DNA of 64,000 nucleotides from NCBI RefSeq assembly GCF_001565895.1, contig NZ_LSNE01000003.1, forward strand, positions 788,380-852,379. The letters run 5' to 3'. Below the pieces are notes generated by a model. That model worked only from the letters and a program-made list of their open reading frames with translations. It ran no database searches and had not been told where the DNA came from. A program made the position numbers and the translations under genes. Below, one piece after another: positions 49,796 through 59,772 of the stretch. The number at the start of each line of letters is the position of its first letter. Within the stretch, counting starts at the first letter, position 1. This DNA comes from Paraglaciecola hydrolytica. GTDB lineage: Bacteria; Pseudomonadota; Gammaproteobacteria; Enterobacterales; Alteromonadaceae.

Positions 49796-51703
49796 TTAGC
49801 TAATGAGTGCTTGGTCAAACTCGGCCTGCATGGTTTCAAGTTGCTCTTGGCTATCAAGCCATTGCAACTCGACTTCTTCCAGTTCGCCTTTGACTTTTGC
49901 TTGCTCAGTAATAATGTCTTTAAGCTGTTTTTTATTTTCAGCGCTGTAAATTTCACTATGACTTAATTCAGCTTCGAACTTTTCCAATTTGCCATGTAAG
50001 TCAGCCATGCGTTTTTCATACTGAGTCACTGATTTTCGCAAACCTTGGGTCGATTGTCTGAACTCAGCCTCAAGACGTTTAACGTTTTTTCGCTCAGGCT
50101 TAAGCACCGTCTCGCCAGTGTGATTAGCGTTTTGTTCTGGTTTTAAGATCCAGTTTTTATAGTCATCTAAATCACCATCAAAAGGCTGAACTTGACCACT
50201 GTCAACTAAGTAAAAATCGTCACACACCGAGGATAATAAAAATCGATCATGGGACACCAAAACCATAGCGCCTTCAAAACCCTGCAAGGCGATATTAAGG
50301 GCGTGACGCATATCCAAATCTAAGTGGTTGGTCGGCTCATCGAGTAATAACAAATTTGGTTTTTGATAAACGGTTAAGGCTAAAACCAAACGGGCTTTTT
50401 CACCACCCGACATGGGTGCCACTTTCGCCATGGCATCGTCACCACGAAAGCCAAAACCGCCCAGAAAGTCTCGCAAACTCTGTTCGGTCGCTTTGGGATC
50501 TAAACGTTGAATATGCACTAAGGGTGAATCATCGGCCCGTAAAAACTCTAATTGATGCTGAGCAAAATAGCCGATACGTAAACCTGCCGAGGTTTCATAA
50601 TTGCCTTGTAGCGCTTGGTTTTCACCGGCCAACAACTTGATTAAAGTTGACTTACCCGCACCGTTTTTACCCAATAAACCTATGCGACTACCGGGCACTA
50701 GATTAAGTTGTAATTTTTCGAGGATGACTTTTTCACCATAACCGACTTTAACCTGCTCCATCTTAACCAAAGGATTAGGCAATTTAGGTGGAGCTAAAAA
50801 GCGAAAAGTAAAATGAGAGTCGGCCATTACTGGCAGTAGGGTTTCCATTCTGGCCAGTTGTTTTACGCGGCTTTGGGCTTGTTTGGCTTTACTGGCCTTG
50901 GCGCCAAAACGATTAATAAAAGACTCTAAATGCGCTATTTGATCTTGTTGCTTTGCATACTGCAAACTTTGTAAACGCAAGCGTTCAGCGCGCTGGGTTT
51001 CATAAGAATCGTAATTACCGCTATAACTGACTAATTTTTGCTGCTCAACACTGATGATCTCGTTAACCGTGCTATCGAGGAAAGACTTATCATGGGAAAT
51101 CAGCAACAAGGTGCCGGTATAACGCTGTAACCATTTTTCTAACCAAATAACCGCATCTAAATCTAAGTGGTTGGTTGGCTCATCCAGGAGCAGTAAATCC
51201 GAGTAACATAGTAAGGCTTGAGCGAGGTTAAGACGCATGCGCCAGCCGCCCGAAAATGCATTAACTGAATTTTGCATTACATCATTAGCAAAACCTAAAC
51301 CGGCCAATATTGTTGCCGCACGAGATTCAATATCATAAGCGCCAGCTTGTTCGAGCAAACCATGAATAACCGCTATTTGCTCACCATCATGTTTTTCTTC
51401 GGCAGCCGTTAGGCGAGTTTGTAAAGCCCGAAACCGAAGGTCGCCATCCATCACATAATCTAAAGCAGAGCGCTCTACCGCCGGGGTTTCTTGGGCGACC
51501 CACACAATTTGCCAATCTTTAGGAATGACAAAATCACCTTGCTCGGGATGTAATTCACCTCGGATCAGTGCAAATAAACTGGATTTACCACAACCATTGG
51601 CACCTATCAAACCCGCTTTATGACCTGGATACACAGTCGCGTTTACATCTTGCAGCAACATCTTGCTGCCGCGCATCAAAGAAAGGTCGGAAAATTGGAT
51701 CAT
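49796..51703 (-). CDS. yheS: ABC-F ribosome-associated ATPase YheS
   Basis: 635 residues with two ABC domains and no membrane part. Walker A motifs are GANGCGKSS (~34) and GKNGAGKST (~343); signatures are FSGGWRMRLNLAQAL and MSGGEKARLVLAL; Walker B is LLLLDEPTNHLD, twice. The ABC-F linker (~230-300) is Arg/Lys/Gln-rich, and a coiled-coil tail (~540-630) is present. ABC-F proteins act in the ribosomal E site to rescue or gate translation. Confidence 0.96.
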   Translation of the reverse strand: MIQFSDLSLMRGSKMLLQDVNATVYPGHKAGLIGANGCGKSSLFALIRGELHPEQGDFVIPKDWQIVWVAQETPAVERSALDYVMDGDLRFRALQTRLTAAEEKHDGEQIAVIHGLLEQAGAYDIESRAATILAGLGFANDVMQNSVNAFSGGWRMRLNLAQALLCYSDLLLLDEPTNHLDLDAVIWLEKWLQRYTGTLLLISHDKSFLDSTVNEIISVEQQKLVSYSGNYDSYETQRAERLRLQSLQYAKQQDQIAHLESFINRFGAKASKAKQAQSRVKQLARMETLLPVMADSHFTFRFLAPPKLPNPLVKMEQVKVGYGEKVILEKLQLNLVPGSRIGLLGKNGAGKSTLIKLLAGENQALQGNYETSAGLRIGYFAQHQLEFLRADDSPLVHIQRLDPKATEQSLRDFLGGFGFRGDDAMAKVAPMSGGEKARLVLALTVYQKPNLLLLDEPTNHLDLDMRHALNIALQGFEGAMVLVSHDRFLLSSVCDDFYLVDSGQVQPFDGDLDDYKNWILKPEQNANHTGETVLKPERKNVKRLEAEFRQSTQGLRKSVTQYEKRMADLHGKLEKFEAELSHSEIYSAENKKQLKDIITEQAKVKGELEEVELQWLDSQEQLETMQAEFDQALIS

Positions 51704-51782
51704 GTTTACCTATTGCTCATAACACTCAAATTCAATATTAGGTATGATACCAAGATGAAGAGCCAAATTGACCTTATTAATC

Positions 51783-51989
51783 ATGTCTAACAAAATAAAA
51801 AAACGCTTTGTTGCAGGCGCTGTGTGCCCTAAGTGCAAAGCCATGGATTCCATCATGTTGTATTTCGAAAACAACGTTGAAAAAATTGAATGTATCCACT
51901 GTGATTATCACGAGTCACAAGTAGATAAAAAAGTAAGTGCCGCCAGTCATGGTGGTAATGGCGTAATTGGGGTTTTTAAACCCGAATAA
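51783..51989 (+). CDS. yheV: YheV-family zinc-ribbon protein
   Basis: 68 residues from the ATG at 51783 (the frame extends five codons upstream). Two CxxC pairs (CPKC and CIHC) form a zinc ribbon. YheV is a small conserved cytoplasmic protein of unknown role, also found near yheS in Escherichia coli. It is divergent from yheS. Confidence 0.92.
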   Translation: MSNKIKKRFVAGAVCPKCKAMDSIMLYFENNVEKIECIHCDYHESQVDKKVSAASHGGNGVIGVFKPE

Positions 51990-52003
51990 TCACTGTTTAC
52001 GCC

Positions 52004-52942
52004 TTACACCCAACCTAAATAGCGCAACAAAAACAAACCAATCGCTGACGTAAACATCGAAAATAATGTACTGCCGGCAATAATCGCCGCAGTTAGATGA
52101 TAATCACCACCAATGCTGCGTACCATGGGGTAAGCAGCTGCTGCCGTAGGCGCAGCACTCATCACATATAAGACGCCAAGTTCTTGTCCCCGTAAACCGC
52201 AGTAATAACCAATGACAGTGGCCACCAAAGGCAAGATCGCGATTTTACCTGCAATTGCTACATACAACAGGCGTGACGCTCTAAACTCGTGCCAGCGGAT
52301 GGATGCACCAACACAAAGTAACGCTAGGGGTAAGGTCATGCGAGCCAGATATTGCCCCGTATCTAAAATGACGGCAGGCACTTTTATTGACAGTAGTGCA
52401 ATGATTAAAGCTACAAAAATGGCAATAGCTAAAGGGTTAGTCAGCACACTTTTAGCCACAGCTTTGGCAGAAGGCGATTCGGCCTGGTGGTAATACAAAG
52501 TTAAAATCGAAAAAATATTAACTGGCACAACCAGAGCAGCCAGATACATGGCAGCGATAGGTAATACGTCATTACCAAAAGCATTGGCGGCTAGAGCCAA
52601 ACCAACAATGGCCATATTGCCACGACAAGTACCTTGCACAAAAGCGCCACGAGATAATTGTGTGGGTATATAAGCTGCTAGCCAGTGCATCGCCAAAAAA
52701 GACAAAACCATAACACTGCCAGCTACTGCGATTAACAAGCCAGGGAAATGACTGCTCAGATCTGTGGTCGCGATATTGACAAACAGGAGTGCTGGTAAAG
52801 TGAGGTTAAACACCAAACGTGCACCTATATTGGCAAACTCATCGTTGATCCAGCCAATGCGTTTTAGCACTACCCCCAAAATAATGATAATGCTGATAGG
52901 CAGCGTCACTTCAACTGCAAAGATAAAAGACTGAAAAATCAT
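52004..52942 (-). CDS. auxin-efflux-carrier (AEC) family permease
   Basis: 312 residues with about ten membrane helices in two halves. The family's Asn-rich crossover is seen in QGTCRGNMAIVGLALAANAFG. AEC proteins move small organic acids or related anions; the substrate is unknown. It is convergent with yheV (14 nt apart). Confidence 0.9.
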   Translation of the reverse strand: MIFQSFIFAVEVTLPISIIIILGVVLKRIGWINDEFANIGARLVFNLTLPALLFVNIATTDLSSHFPGLLIAVAGSVMVLSFLAMHWLAAYIPTQLSRGAFVQGTCRGNMAIVGLALAANAFGNDVLPIAAMYLAALVVPVNIFSILTLYYHQAESPSAKAVAKSVLTNPLAIAIFVALIIALLSIKVPAVILDTGQYLARMTLPLALLCVGASIRWHEFRASRLLYVAIAGKIAILPLVATVIGYYCGLRGQELGVLYVMSAAPTAAAAYPMVRSIGGDYHLTAAIIAGSTLFSMFTSAIGLFLLRYLGWV

Positions 52943-53006
52943 AAATACAACAAGACCTATGCAGCGTAATAAGGAAGATGGTTAGCGCTAAAAACAGCTC
53001 AGTTTT

Positions 53007-53219
53007 CTAATAATGAGGAGGTGGGGTTTCTTCATGTTCTCCCGCCATATTACTTGGTTCGATAGCCTGCAACTTATTTAGTATGCGTTTAAAAGCAAAC
53101 TGTAAATCTTCTAGTTGTTTTTGCTGCTCAATTAAAGCCTTATTGAGGCTTTCAATAGTGTCTTCTTGAAAAGCCACTTTCATTTGTAATTGTTCAATAT
53201 CGTCGATGATGTGTTGCAT
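53007..53219 (-). CDS. slyX: SlyX
   Basis: 70 residues, nearly all coiled coil (IEQLQMKVAFQEDTIESLN), with a Pro/His C-terminal end (ETPPPHY). SlyX is a small conserved protein of unknown function, next to fkpA in many gammaproteobacteria. It is 1 nt downstream of the WD40 lipoprotein gene. Confidence 0.92.
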   Translation of the reverse strand: MQHIIDDIEQLQMKVAFQEDTIESLNKALIEQQKQLEDLQFAFKRILNKLQAIEPSNMAGEHEETPPPHY

Positions 53220-53220
53220 A

Positions 53221-54210
53221 TTAATTACTCTGAATGGGCCAAATTTCGGCTAAGCCGCTACTGCTTTCTGATATAACTTTGTTGTCTGCTAAAAACCCTA
53301 CGGCAAAAACAACGGCGGTTTGAGGTTGGCTGCCTGCTCTGGGGGTCACTCGCCAGCTTTTAATTTCGTCGCCACTTTGCACATCCCACAAATTCAGTCT
53401 TCTTGCTGGAGAGCCAGTTAGTAAATACTTGCCATCTTTAGAAAAAACTGCCGTGCTGAATATTTTCTGGCGCTCGAAATAACGTAAATTACTGACTTCC
53501 CTGCCTGTAGATAAATCCCAGATCCTTGCGTCACGTTTACTGTCAGCCGTAAAGGCAAAACGCCCTTCATCATCCAAGGCAACTTTAGTCACACGGCTTG
53601 GATGATCAAATTTATAGACAACTTGCCCTGTACGAGTATCCCATAAATACGCAACATAATCGTTACCACCGCTTAAGGCATAAAAACCATTTGGAGACAA
53701 ATCAACACTATTAGTTTTTTCTGTATGACCCAAAAACTCAAGGCGTCTGCCAGTACGGGGTTCGAAAAACATAACTTTGCCGTTACTGCGGCCAACTAGG
53801 ATGCCATTGCCTTGGTTGGCAACGGCTATATCACGAATATTCGATTCATCAATGCGCCAAAATCCTTCGGGCTCGCCATTTGCTAAGTTCCATAAGGCAA
53901 AAGCATCTTGGTCAGACGTCACCGCATAACTATTATCAAAGGCTATATGAATATTCACTACCAAGTTATTGCCTTCACCTTGGTGGTTCCAGATATAGCG
54001 TTTTTCATTTTTGGCCAAATCCCACACGCTAATGCCATTGGATAAATTCGATATCACCGCCAAAGTGCCATCGGGTGAGATGTTTGCAGCATCAATCCCT
54101 TCATCTGCGTGATGAAAAGTCTGTTCGGCCGTATTGGTTAATTCTCCACATGCTGTTAACAACATACAAATTAATACAAAATAACAAGGGATTTTCCAAA
54201 GATTAGACAT
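53221..54210 (-). CDS. WD40-repeat lipoprotein
   Basis: 329 residues from the ATG at 54210. A lipobox LTAC (Cys21) predicts a lipoprotein. The mature protein has about six to seven WD40-type blades: HADEGIDAANISPDGTLAVIS, SVDLSPNGFYALSGGNDYVA, VALDDEGRFAFTADSKRDA, FSKDGKYLLTGSPARR. It is probably a propeller scaffold at a membrane face. It is placed in an operon with slyX and divergent from fkpA. Confidence 0.88.
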   Translation of the reverse strand: MSNLWKIPCYFVLICMLLTACGELTNTAEQTFHHADEGIDAANISPDGTLAVISNLSNGISVWDLAKNEKRYIWNHQGEGNNLVVNIHIAFDNSYAVTSDQDAFALWNLANGEPEGFWRIDESNIRDIAVANQGNGILVGRSNGKVMFFEPRTGRRLEFLGHTEKTNSVDLSPNGFYALSGGNDYVAYLWDTRTGQVVYKFDHPSRVTKVALDDEGRFAFTADSKRDARIWDLSTGREVSNLRYFERQKIFSTAVFSKDGKYLLTGSPARRLNLWDVQSGDEIKSWRVTPRAGSQPQTAVVFAVGFLADNKVISESSSGLAEIWPIQSN

Positions 54211-54314
54211 CAATAGGTTTCTCTTTGTTGTGGCTACGTTTAGACTAGGCGTTTTAATCGCATGGCATAGTTTGCTTGATTCATCTCAAGCTTGCACATT
54301 TTTGGAGAATTATA

Positions 54315-55058
54315 ATGAAAAAGGCGTTAATCGCTATCTTAATAGGTTCAGCTTTGGGTTTAAGTGCTTGTCAGCCGGTTGCAGAGCCTGTTGATATATT
54401 AAAAGTTGAAGTGTTAAATCTTGAAACTGACGAACAAAAACAAGCTTATGCGATGGGTGCCAGTGTAGGTCAGTTTATCGAAAGTAAAATACTGGTTCAG
54501 GAAAAACTAGGTGTTGAATATGATAAAACCATTGTTGCTAAAGGTTTTATCGCTGCCATTCAAGGCCAGTTACAAATGGATATGCAAGAAATGCAAACCA
54601 TTACCCAAGCTATCGAAGCAAAAGTAAGAGAACAGCAAGCAGCTATGGCGGCAGAAGCTGCCGCGGCAAACATTGCTGCAGGCCAAGCTTTCTTGGCAGA
54701 AAATGCCAAACGTGAAGGCGTAATGGTAACTGAGTCTGGTTTACAGTATGAAGTACTGACTCAAGGCGAAGGCGAAAAACCAGTAGCTGAAAATACCGTT
54801 AAAGTTCACTACCGTGGAACCTTGTTGGATGGTACCGAGTTTGATTCTTCGTATAAACGTAATGAACCAGCGGTATTCCCACTAAGTCGTGTTATTTCTG
54901 GCTGGACAGAAGGTGTACAACTGATGAATGTAGGCTCTAAATTTAAGTTCTTTATCCCATCAGAATTGGCATACGGTGAACGTGCTACCGGTTTAATTAC
55001 CAGTAATTCAACACTTATATTTGAAGTGGAATTGTTGGAAATTGTTGCAGCTAATTAG
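54315..55058 (+). CDS. fkpA: FKBP-type peptidyl-prolyl isomerase FkpA
   Basis: 247 residues from the ATG at 54315, preceded by GGAG. A lipobox LSAC (Cys19) suggests a lipoprotein, unlike the soluble Escherichia coli FkpA. An N-terminal dimerisation domain (~40-125; EQKQAYAMGASVGQFIE) precedes the FKBP domain (~145-245; VKVHYRGTLLDGTEFDSSY, IPSELAYGERATG). It is a periplasmic folding factor with isomerase and chaperone roles. Confidence 0.94.
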   Translation: MKKALIAILIGSALGLSACQPVAEPVDILKVEVLNLETDEQKQAYAMGASVGQFIESKILVQEKLGVEYDKTIVAKGFIAAIQGQLQMDMQEMQTITQAIEAKVREQQAAMAAEAAAANIAAGQAFLAENAKREGVMVTESGLQYEVLTQGEGEKPVAENTVKVHYRGTLLDGTEFDSSYKRNEPAVFPLSRVISGWTEGVQLMNVGSKFKFFIPSELAYGERATGLITSNSTLIFEVELLEIVAAN

Positions 55059-55093
55059 TCGCAGTCACCTGTAAAGGTGAACAAAAAAGAATA

Positions 55094-55122
55094 AAAAAGC
55101 CGAACACTGTGTTCGGCTTTTT
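55094..55122 (+). terminator. Rho-independent terminator of fkpA
   Basis: AAAAAGCCGAACAC pairs with GTGTTCGGCTTTTT around a tiny loop, then T's. It is 35 nt past the fkpA stop. The A-run lets it also act on transcripts from the other side. Confidence 0.92.
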
Positions 55123-55494
55123 CATGAACATTTTCAAAATCTTTCATAACTTTTCATAACAAACAGAACCAGCTACTTTCCATGCTGAACCTTATTCCTT
55201 CATCGCTGTTACCCTTCAAAAGGGCCGATTAGCCCAGATTTAACTGGGTGGTCAATGCAAACTGTTTTATAGATTTACTAAACGATATAAAAATTTACCT
55301 CTAGTAAAGAGTTGAACAAAATTGCCAGTTATATGCGATTTAATCTCTTGAGAAATTTTAGCCACATGTAGCACGTTTTGACGGCAATATTTCAAAACGT
55401 TGACCTAGTCAAAGTACTTTCAACTACTAACGAAGAGAACCTTGATTAGTTTTAAGCTTAGTCTAATTTGAATTTTATGCGCGCAGGTAAAGCG
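55123..55494. other. 372-nt convergent gap with several hairpins
   Basis: No credible ORF is seen. There are stacked inverted repeats: CCCTT/AAGGG at 55212-55224, CCCAG/CTGGG at 55233-55248, ACGTTTTGA/TCAAAACGT at 55373-55400 and TTGAC/GTCAA at 55400-55412. It lies between the fkpA terminator and the 3' end of greB. It could be a long greB 3' UTR, a small RNA or a decayed element; I cannot assign it to a known RNA family. Confidence 0.35.
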
Positions 55495-55983
55495 TTATTT
55501 CTTGTAATAAATAGCACTAATAAAATAGCTTTTAATTCCACTTGGTGTAGAAACCGAAATTTCGTCGTCTACCTGTTTGCCAATTAATGCTCGAGCCATA
55601 GGAGAATCAATGCTGATCTTATTTTCACGTAACTCAAATTCGTCTGGCCCAACTAATTGATAAGTTAGTAGATTGCCTAGATCATCATCCAATTCCACCC
55701 AAGCGCCAAAAAATACTTTGCCCTCTTGTTGTACAGAAGGATAAACAACTTTGAGTTCGTCCATTCTTTTAGTTAAAAAGCGCACTCGCCTGTCTATCTC
55801 TCGCAAGCGCCTTTTACCGTAAATGTACTCAGCGTTCTCTGATCTATCACCCATAGCCGCTGCCTCTGAAACTGCTTGAGTGACTTTAGGGCGCTCATCC
55901 TTCCATAAAAATCTAAGCTCTCGTTCAAGCTTTTCCCAACCATCCCGGGTGATATAATTGGTTTTTTTAGTTGCTGGCTGCAT
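55495..55983 (-). CDS. greB: transcription elongation factor GreB
   Basis: 162 residues from the ATG at 55983; four further in-frame codons reach a TTG that is less likely. The N-terminal coiled coil carries the GreB motif MGDRSENAEYIYGKRRLREIDRRVRFL with the catalytic acidic tip (first part MGDRSENAEYIYGK), then the FKBP-like C-terminal domain (VFFGAWVELDDDLG, ISIDSPMARALIGK). GreB rescues backtracked RNA polymerase by stimulating transcript cleavage. It is divergent from tex, as in Escherichia coli. Confidence 0.96.
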   Translation of the reverse strand: MQPATKKTNYITRDGWEKLERELRFLWKDERPKVTQAVSEAAAMGDRSENAEYIYGKRRLREIDRRVRFLTKRMDELKVVYPSVQQEGKVFFGAWVELDDDLGNLLTYQLVGPDEFELRENKISIDSPMARALIGKQVDDEISVSTPSGIKSYFISAIYYKK

Positions 55984-56099
55984 GTCAAAACACAATAGTT
56001 AAAAAGTCAGTGTAAATTCTGCCATTTTTCTTGGCGTATTGCTGGTAATTTGTTGTTCTCATCCCTATATAGGAGGTTGGACAAAATTAAGGTAGTCAC

Positions 56100-58430
56100 A
56101 TGATAATTGAGAAAATCGCGCAGGAACTGCAAGTCAAAGTCAATCAGGTTAAATCTGCGGTAAATCTATTGGATGAAGGTGCAACGGTTCCTTTTATCGC
56201 CCGTTATCGTAAAGAGGCCACAGATGGCTTAGATGATAGCCAATTACGTACTTTAGAGCAGCGTTTAACGTATTTACGGGATCTTGAAGACCGCCGCGCG
56301 GTGATTATCAAATCGATACGTGAACAAGATAAAATGACGGATATTTTGCTAAAAAGTTTGCAGCAGGCCGACAACAAAACCGAACTCGAAGACATATATC
56401 TGCCCTATAAACCCAAACGTCGTACCAAAGGCCAAATTGCTATCGAAGCAGGCTTAGAGCCATTGGCAGATGCTTTGTTTAATGAACGGTCCCTCGATCC
56501 AGAAATTTGTGCTCAGGCTTATGTCAGCGTTGATAAAGGCGTGGCAGATACTAAAGCAGCGTTAGAAGGCGCCAAATATATTCTTATGGAGCGTTTTGCT
56601 GAAGACGCTAGTTTGCTGCAAAAAATCCGTCAGTATTTGTCTAAAAATGCTTTTATTAAAAGCCAGATAGTGACAGGAAAAGAAAGTGAAGGTGTTAAGT
56701 TCAGTGATTATTTTTCCCATACTGAACTACTGCTTAATACCCCTTCTCATCGCGCTCTAGCGATGTTTCGTGGACGTAACGAAGGTATATTACAAGTTAG
56801 TCTTGATGCGGATCCGCAAAAAGATGAATTACAAAAAAGCTCTTACTGTGAGCAAATTATCGCTGACCACCTGAACTTAAAGTTTAATGGCCAGGCCAGT
56901 GACAAGTGGTTTTCTGGCGTAGTGCAGTGGACTTGGCGCGTGAAAATCATGTTACACATGGAAAACGAATTGTTTAGCACCTTGCGTGAAAAAGCCGAAC
57001 AAGATGCTATTAGTGTGTTTGCTAAAAACTTAAATGACTTATTAATGGCTGCGCCTGCGGGTGCTAAAGTGACTATGGGACTCGATCCTGGTTTAAGAAC
57101 CGGTGTAAAAGTGGCGATAGTCGATGCCACAGGTAAAGCCGTTACCACCACCACGATTTTCCCTCATGTGCCACAAAACCAGTGGGATAAATCCATGCGG
57201 ACCTTGGCTGTATTATGCCAGCAGCACAAAGTGAAGTTGATCAGTATCGGCAATGGTACAGGCTCAAGAGAAACCGATAAACTCGTGACCGAAATGATTA
57301 AAGCTAATCCCGAGTTGGGTGTAAGTAAGATCATGGTCAGTGAAGCCGGCGCTTCGGTTTATTCCGCCTCAGAATTAGCTTCGAACGAATTGCCGGGCAT
57401 GGATGTATCTTTGCGTGGTGCAGTTTCTATCGCGCGTCGATTGCAAGACCCTCTGGCAGAGTTGGTTAAAATTGAACCTAAAGCCATTGGTGTAGGCCAA
57501 TACCAACATGACGTTAGCCAAAGTAATCTGGGTAAATCACTCAGCGCAGTTATTGAAGATTGTGTAAACGCAGTTGGGGTTGATGTAAATACAGCATCTA
57601 TTGCTTTACTGAGTCATGTATCTGGTTTGAACCGTACTTTGGCGAATAACATCGTGCAATTCCGTGATAAAAACGGAGCTTTTAAAAGCCGTAAAAACCT
57701 ACTCGAAGTGGAACGTTTGGGGCCTAAGGCTTATGAACAAGCCGCCGGGTTTTTACGTATTATGAATGGCCTTGATCCGCTTGATGCCTCTGCTGTGCAT
57801 CCCGAGGCCTATCCTGTAGTACAAACTATAGTTAAACAAACGGCCGTTGCCGTGAATGACATAGTCGGTAATACCGAATTACTGAAAGCCCTTAAACCAC
57901 AAGACTTTGTGACTACTCAGTTTGGTTTACCCACAGTGACCGACATTATCAATGAGCTGACTAAACCCGGGCGCGATCCTCGCCCTGAGTTTAAAACCGC
58001 TAACTTCAATGAAAATGTGCACTCCCTAAGTGATCTAAAGCCCGGCATGATCCTAGAAGGTGTAGTGAGCAATGTGGCTAATTTTGGCGCTTTTGTTGAT
58101 GTAGGTGTGCATCAAGATGGTTTGGTACATATTAGTGCTATGACTGACAAATTTATCGCTGACCCCCGTGAAGTGGTAAAAGCCGGAGATATCGTTAAAG
58201 TCAAAGTGATGGAAATTGATGTGGCGCGCAAACGTGTGTCGTTTACTATGCGTATGAACGATACTCCAAGTCAGCCTTCCACAACTAAAGATCAAAGCAA
58301 AGCACCGGCTAAAAAAGATTTTCAAGCCCAAAAATCACCTAAAAAAGAGTTTTCACAGCAGAATAATCAATCTAACCCTTTGATGGGTAACGCTTTTGCG
58401 GATGCTTTTGCGAAAGCCAAAAAACGTTGA
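56100..58430 (+). CDS. tex: Tex-family RNA-binding transcription accessory protein
   Basis: 776 residues, the typical Tex/YhgF length. In order: N-terminal helical region (~1-190; [17 protein letters not shown]), YqgF/RNase-H-like domain (~325-450; [19 protein letters not shown]), helix-hairpin-helix repeats (~480-600; [20 protein letters not shown]) and an S1 RNA-binding domain (~645-720; [18 protein letters not shown]). The tail is Lys/Gln/Asn-rich. It is thought to act in transcription-coupled processes and RNA binding. Confidence 0.95.
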   Translation: MIIEKIAQELQVKVNQVKSAVNLLDEGATVPFIARYRKEATDGLDDSQLRTLEQRLTYLRDLEDRRAVIIKSIREQDKMTDILLKSLQQADNKTELEDIYLPYKPKRRTKGQIAIEAGLEPLADALFNERSLDPEICAQAYVSVDKGVADTKAALEGAKYILMERFAEDASLLQKIRQYLSKNAFIKSQIVTGKESEGVKFSDYFSHTELLLNTPSHRALAMFRGRNEGILQVSLDADPQKDELQKSSYCEQIIADHLNLKFNGQASDKWFSGVVQWTWRVKIMLHMENELFSTLREKAEQDAISVFAKNLNDLLMAAPAGAKVTMGLDPGLRTGVKVAIVDATGKAVTTTTIFPHVPQNQWDKSMRTLAVLCQQHKVKLISIGNGTGSRETDKLVTEMIKANPELGVSKIMVSEAGASVYSASELASNELPGMDVSLRGAVSIARRLQDPLAELVKIEPKAIGVGQYQHDVSQSNLGKSLSAVIEDCVNAVGVDVNTASIALLSHVSGLNRTLANNIVQFRDKNGAFKSRKNLLEVERLGPKAYEQAAGFLRIMNGLDPLDASAVHPEAYPVVQTIVKQTAVAVNDIVGNTELLKALKPQDFVTTQFGLPTVTDIINELTKPGRDPRPEFKTANFNENVHSLSDLKPGMILEGVVSNVANFGAFVDVGVHQDGLVHISAMTDKFIADPREVVKAGDIVKVKVMEIDVARKRVSFTMRMNDTPSQPSTTKDQSKAPAKKDFQAQKSPKKEFSQQNNQSNPLMGNAFADAFAKAKKR

Positions 58431-58437
58431 TGTCTAA

Positions 58438-58700
58438 TACCAATTCCATTAAATAAATAGGCACTTAGAACGCGTCCAGCGGTTAAGGAACAAGGCGTCG
58501 CTATGCAGGAATGGCCTTACCCTTTCAAATAGCGAGAACGCAGTGCCATATCCGCTGGGGTGTTCCCTTTGGGCGAGTTTTAAAAGCACATACTCAGCGT
58601 TGCTCGAACTCGAAAGAGCGCCACTATTACTTCATTCAAGCGCCTTGATTATGTGCTTTTAAATTCTCGCTGAGTGTACATTTATTTAATGGAGTTGGTA
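58438..58700. mobile_element. MITE-like non-coding element with terminal inverted repeats
   Basis: 263 bp with no ORF. The left end begins TACCAATTCCATTAAATAAA and the right end is its near-exact complement (TTTATTTAATGGAGTTGGTA), one mismatch in 20. Both ends carry a CAC(T)C/TAG-like continuation. The flanking TAA on each side (58435-58437 and 58701-58703) may be a target duplication. Inside, GCGAGTTTTAAAAGCACATA (58573-58592) pairs with 58650-58670. It starts 7 nt after the tex stop. The ends look like those of repeats common in Alteromonadales intergenic regions; that memory is not checked. Confidence 0.75.
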
Positions 58701-58720
58701 TAAAGCACTCAAGTAAAATC

Positions 58721-58750
58721 AAAAACGCCCACATCAGTGGGCGTTGTTTT
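58721..58750 (-). terminator. terminator of the SprA-type gene
   Basis: A 9-bp perfect stem AACGCCCAC / GTGGGCGTT with a 4-nt loop. The minus strand continues in T5; the plus side has GTTTTG, so it may also stop transcripts from tex. Confidence 0.88.
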
Positions 58751-58773
58751 GTTTATGCAGTGAGAAATTGAAT

Positions 58774-59754
58774 TTAGGCAGTTTGCTTAAAACCCTCAGT
58801 ATGTGGGGCAGTCACTTGTTGATAGTAGTTTTCAATGACTGCCAAACGCCTAACAATATTTTGGTCACGATTGGCATTAAACAATTCTATTTGCTCTTTT
58901 AATAATACTTCGTCTGTTTGACTATCAGCAATTTCCAGTGTGCTTTTTTCTAAAGTACGAGTAGGAATACTGACCTCAATATTATCGGTTATTTCTGACA
59001 ATGAGGGGATTTCAGCACGTGTTGATGACGGGTCTTGACTAGGCTCGGCTAAACTTGGGGGTAAGGCTCGCTCAAAAGCCTCTCCGGCTTTGTCAGCTGC
59101 GGTCTGAGCAATCTCATTTCGCGCTTCTACTGACTTTTGACTGGCTTCAGCGGCTACCCGTAAATCTTGCGGTGAAGGTTCGGCTGGCGCCAAGGCTGCG
59201 GCCTTGACCTGCTGCATTTTTCGGATTGTCTCTTCAGGTGTTGAGCCCTCTGAAATATCAATAGATACTTCACCATCCGTTGCATATTGACGCCCGTCTG
59301 GACCCGCAGTTAACTCAAATTGTGGCGCTGATGCGTATTGACCACCTAGTGATGCATGTGCTTTTTCGTGGGTCCGTACTTCCAGATCCCGTTGTTTTAG
59401 CTCGTTTAATTGTTTTTCATTAGCTTGTTGCTGTTGATCTTGCTGGCGACCTTCAGCATCTTCACGGCCAGCACTTTGTTCACTTCCGTTATCTTTTTGT
59501 GCCGTTTGCCCATCAGCTAACTGACTTTGATTAGGCTGAGCTTGAGGGCGTTCATAGGTAAGTGGTGGTGGTGCTTGTCCCGGTGTTTTAGCCCGATCAA
59601 ATTCAGAGCCAAGACCTTTTTCTGCCGCGCTTTTTTCACCCTGAGTAGGCGCTGGTACCGTTTCTTTAACGGTATTTTCACGACGCGCGGCCTCATTATT
59701 AACAACGCCGTTGTTAAAGGTGATAGCACTTGGAATGGGTGGGATAATATTCAT
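58774..59754 (-). CDS. SprA-related putative metalloprotease (CJM1_0395 family)
   Basis: 326 residues. The first ~115 are low-complexity, Pro/Gln/Glu-rich and probably disordered. The conserved core has HEKAH (His129, Glu130, His133) in the family motif [18 protein letters not shown], followed by [18 protein letters not shown] and a helix [19 protein letters not shown]. No signal peptide. The family is named from the HExxH motif; protease activity is not demonstrated to my knowledge. The small gene upstream (59773-60105) is 18 nt away and probably co-transcribed. Confidence 0.88.
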   Translation of the reverse strand: MNIIPPIPSAITFNNGVVNNEAARRENTVKETVPAPTQGEKSAAEKGLGSEFDRAKTPGQAPPPLTYERPQAQPNQSQLADGQTAQKDNGSEQSAGREDAEGRQQDQQQQANEKQLNELKQRDLEVRTHEKAHASLGGQYASAPQFELTAGPDGRQYATDGEVSIDISEGSTPEETIRKMQQVKAAALAPAEPSPQDLRVAAEASQKSVEARNEIAQTAADKAGEAFERALPPSLAEPSQDPSSTRAEIPSLSEITDNIEVSIPTRTLEKSTLEIADSQTDEVLLKEQIELFNANRDQNIVRRLAVIENYYQQVTAPHTEGFKQTA

Positions 59755-59772
59755 CGTTTAATGACTTTGCAC

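Noticed and set aside
49780-49956. N-terminal extension of yheT into yheS
   Set aside because: The 59 extra residues are the antisense of yheS coding sequence frame and do not resemble YheT; the ATG at 49779 fits the family start.
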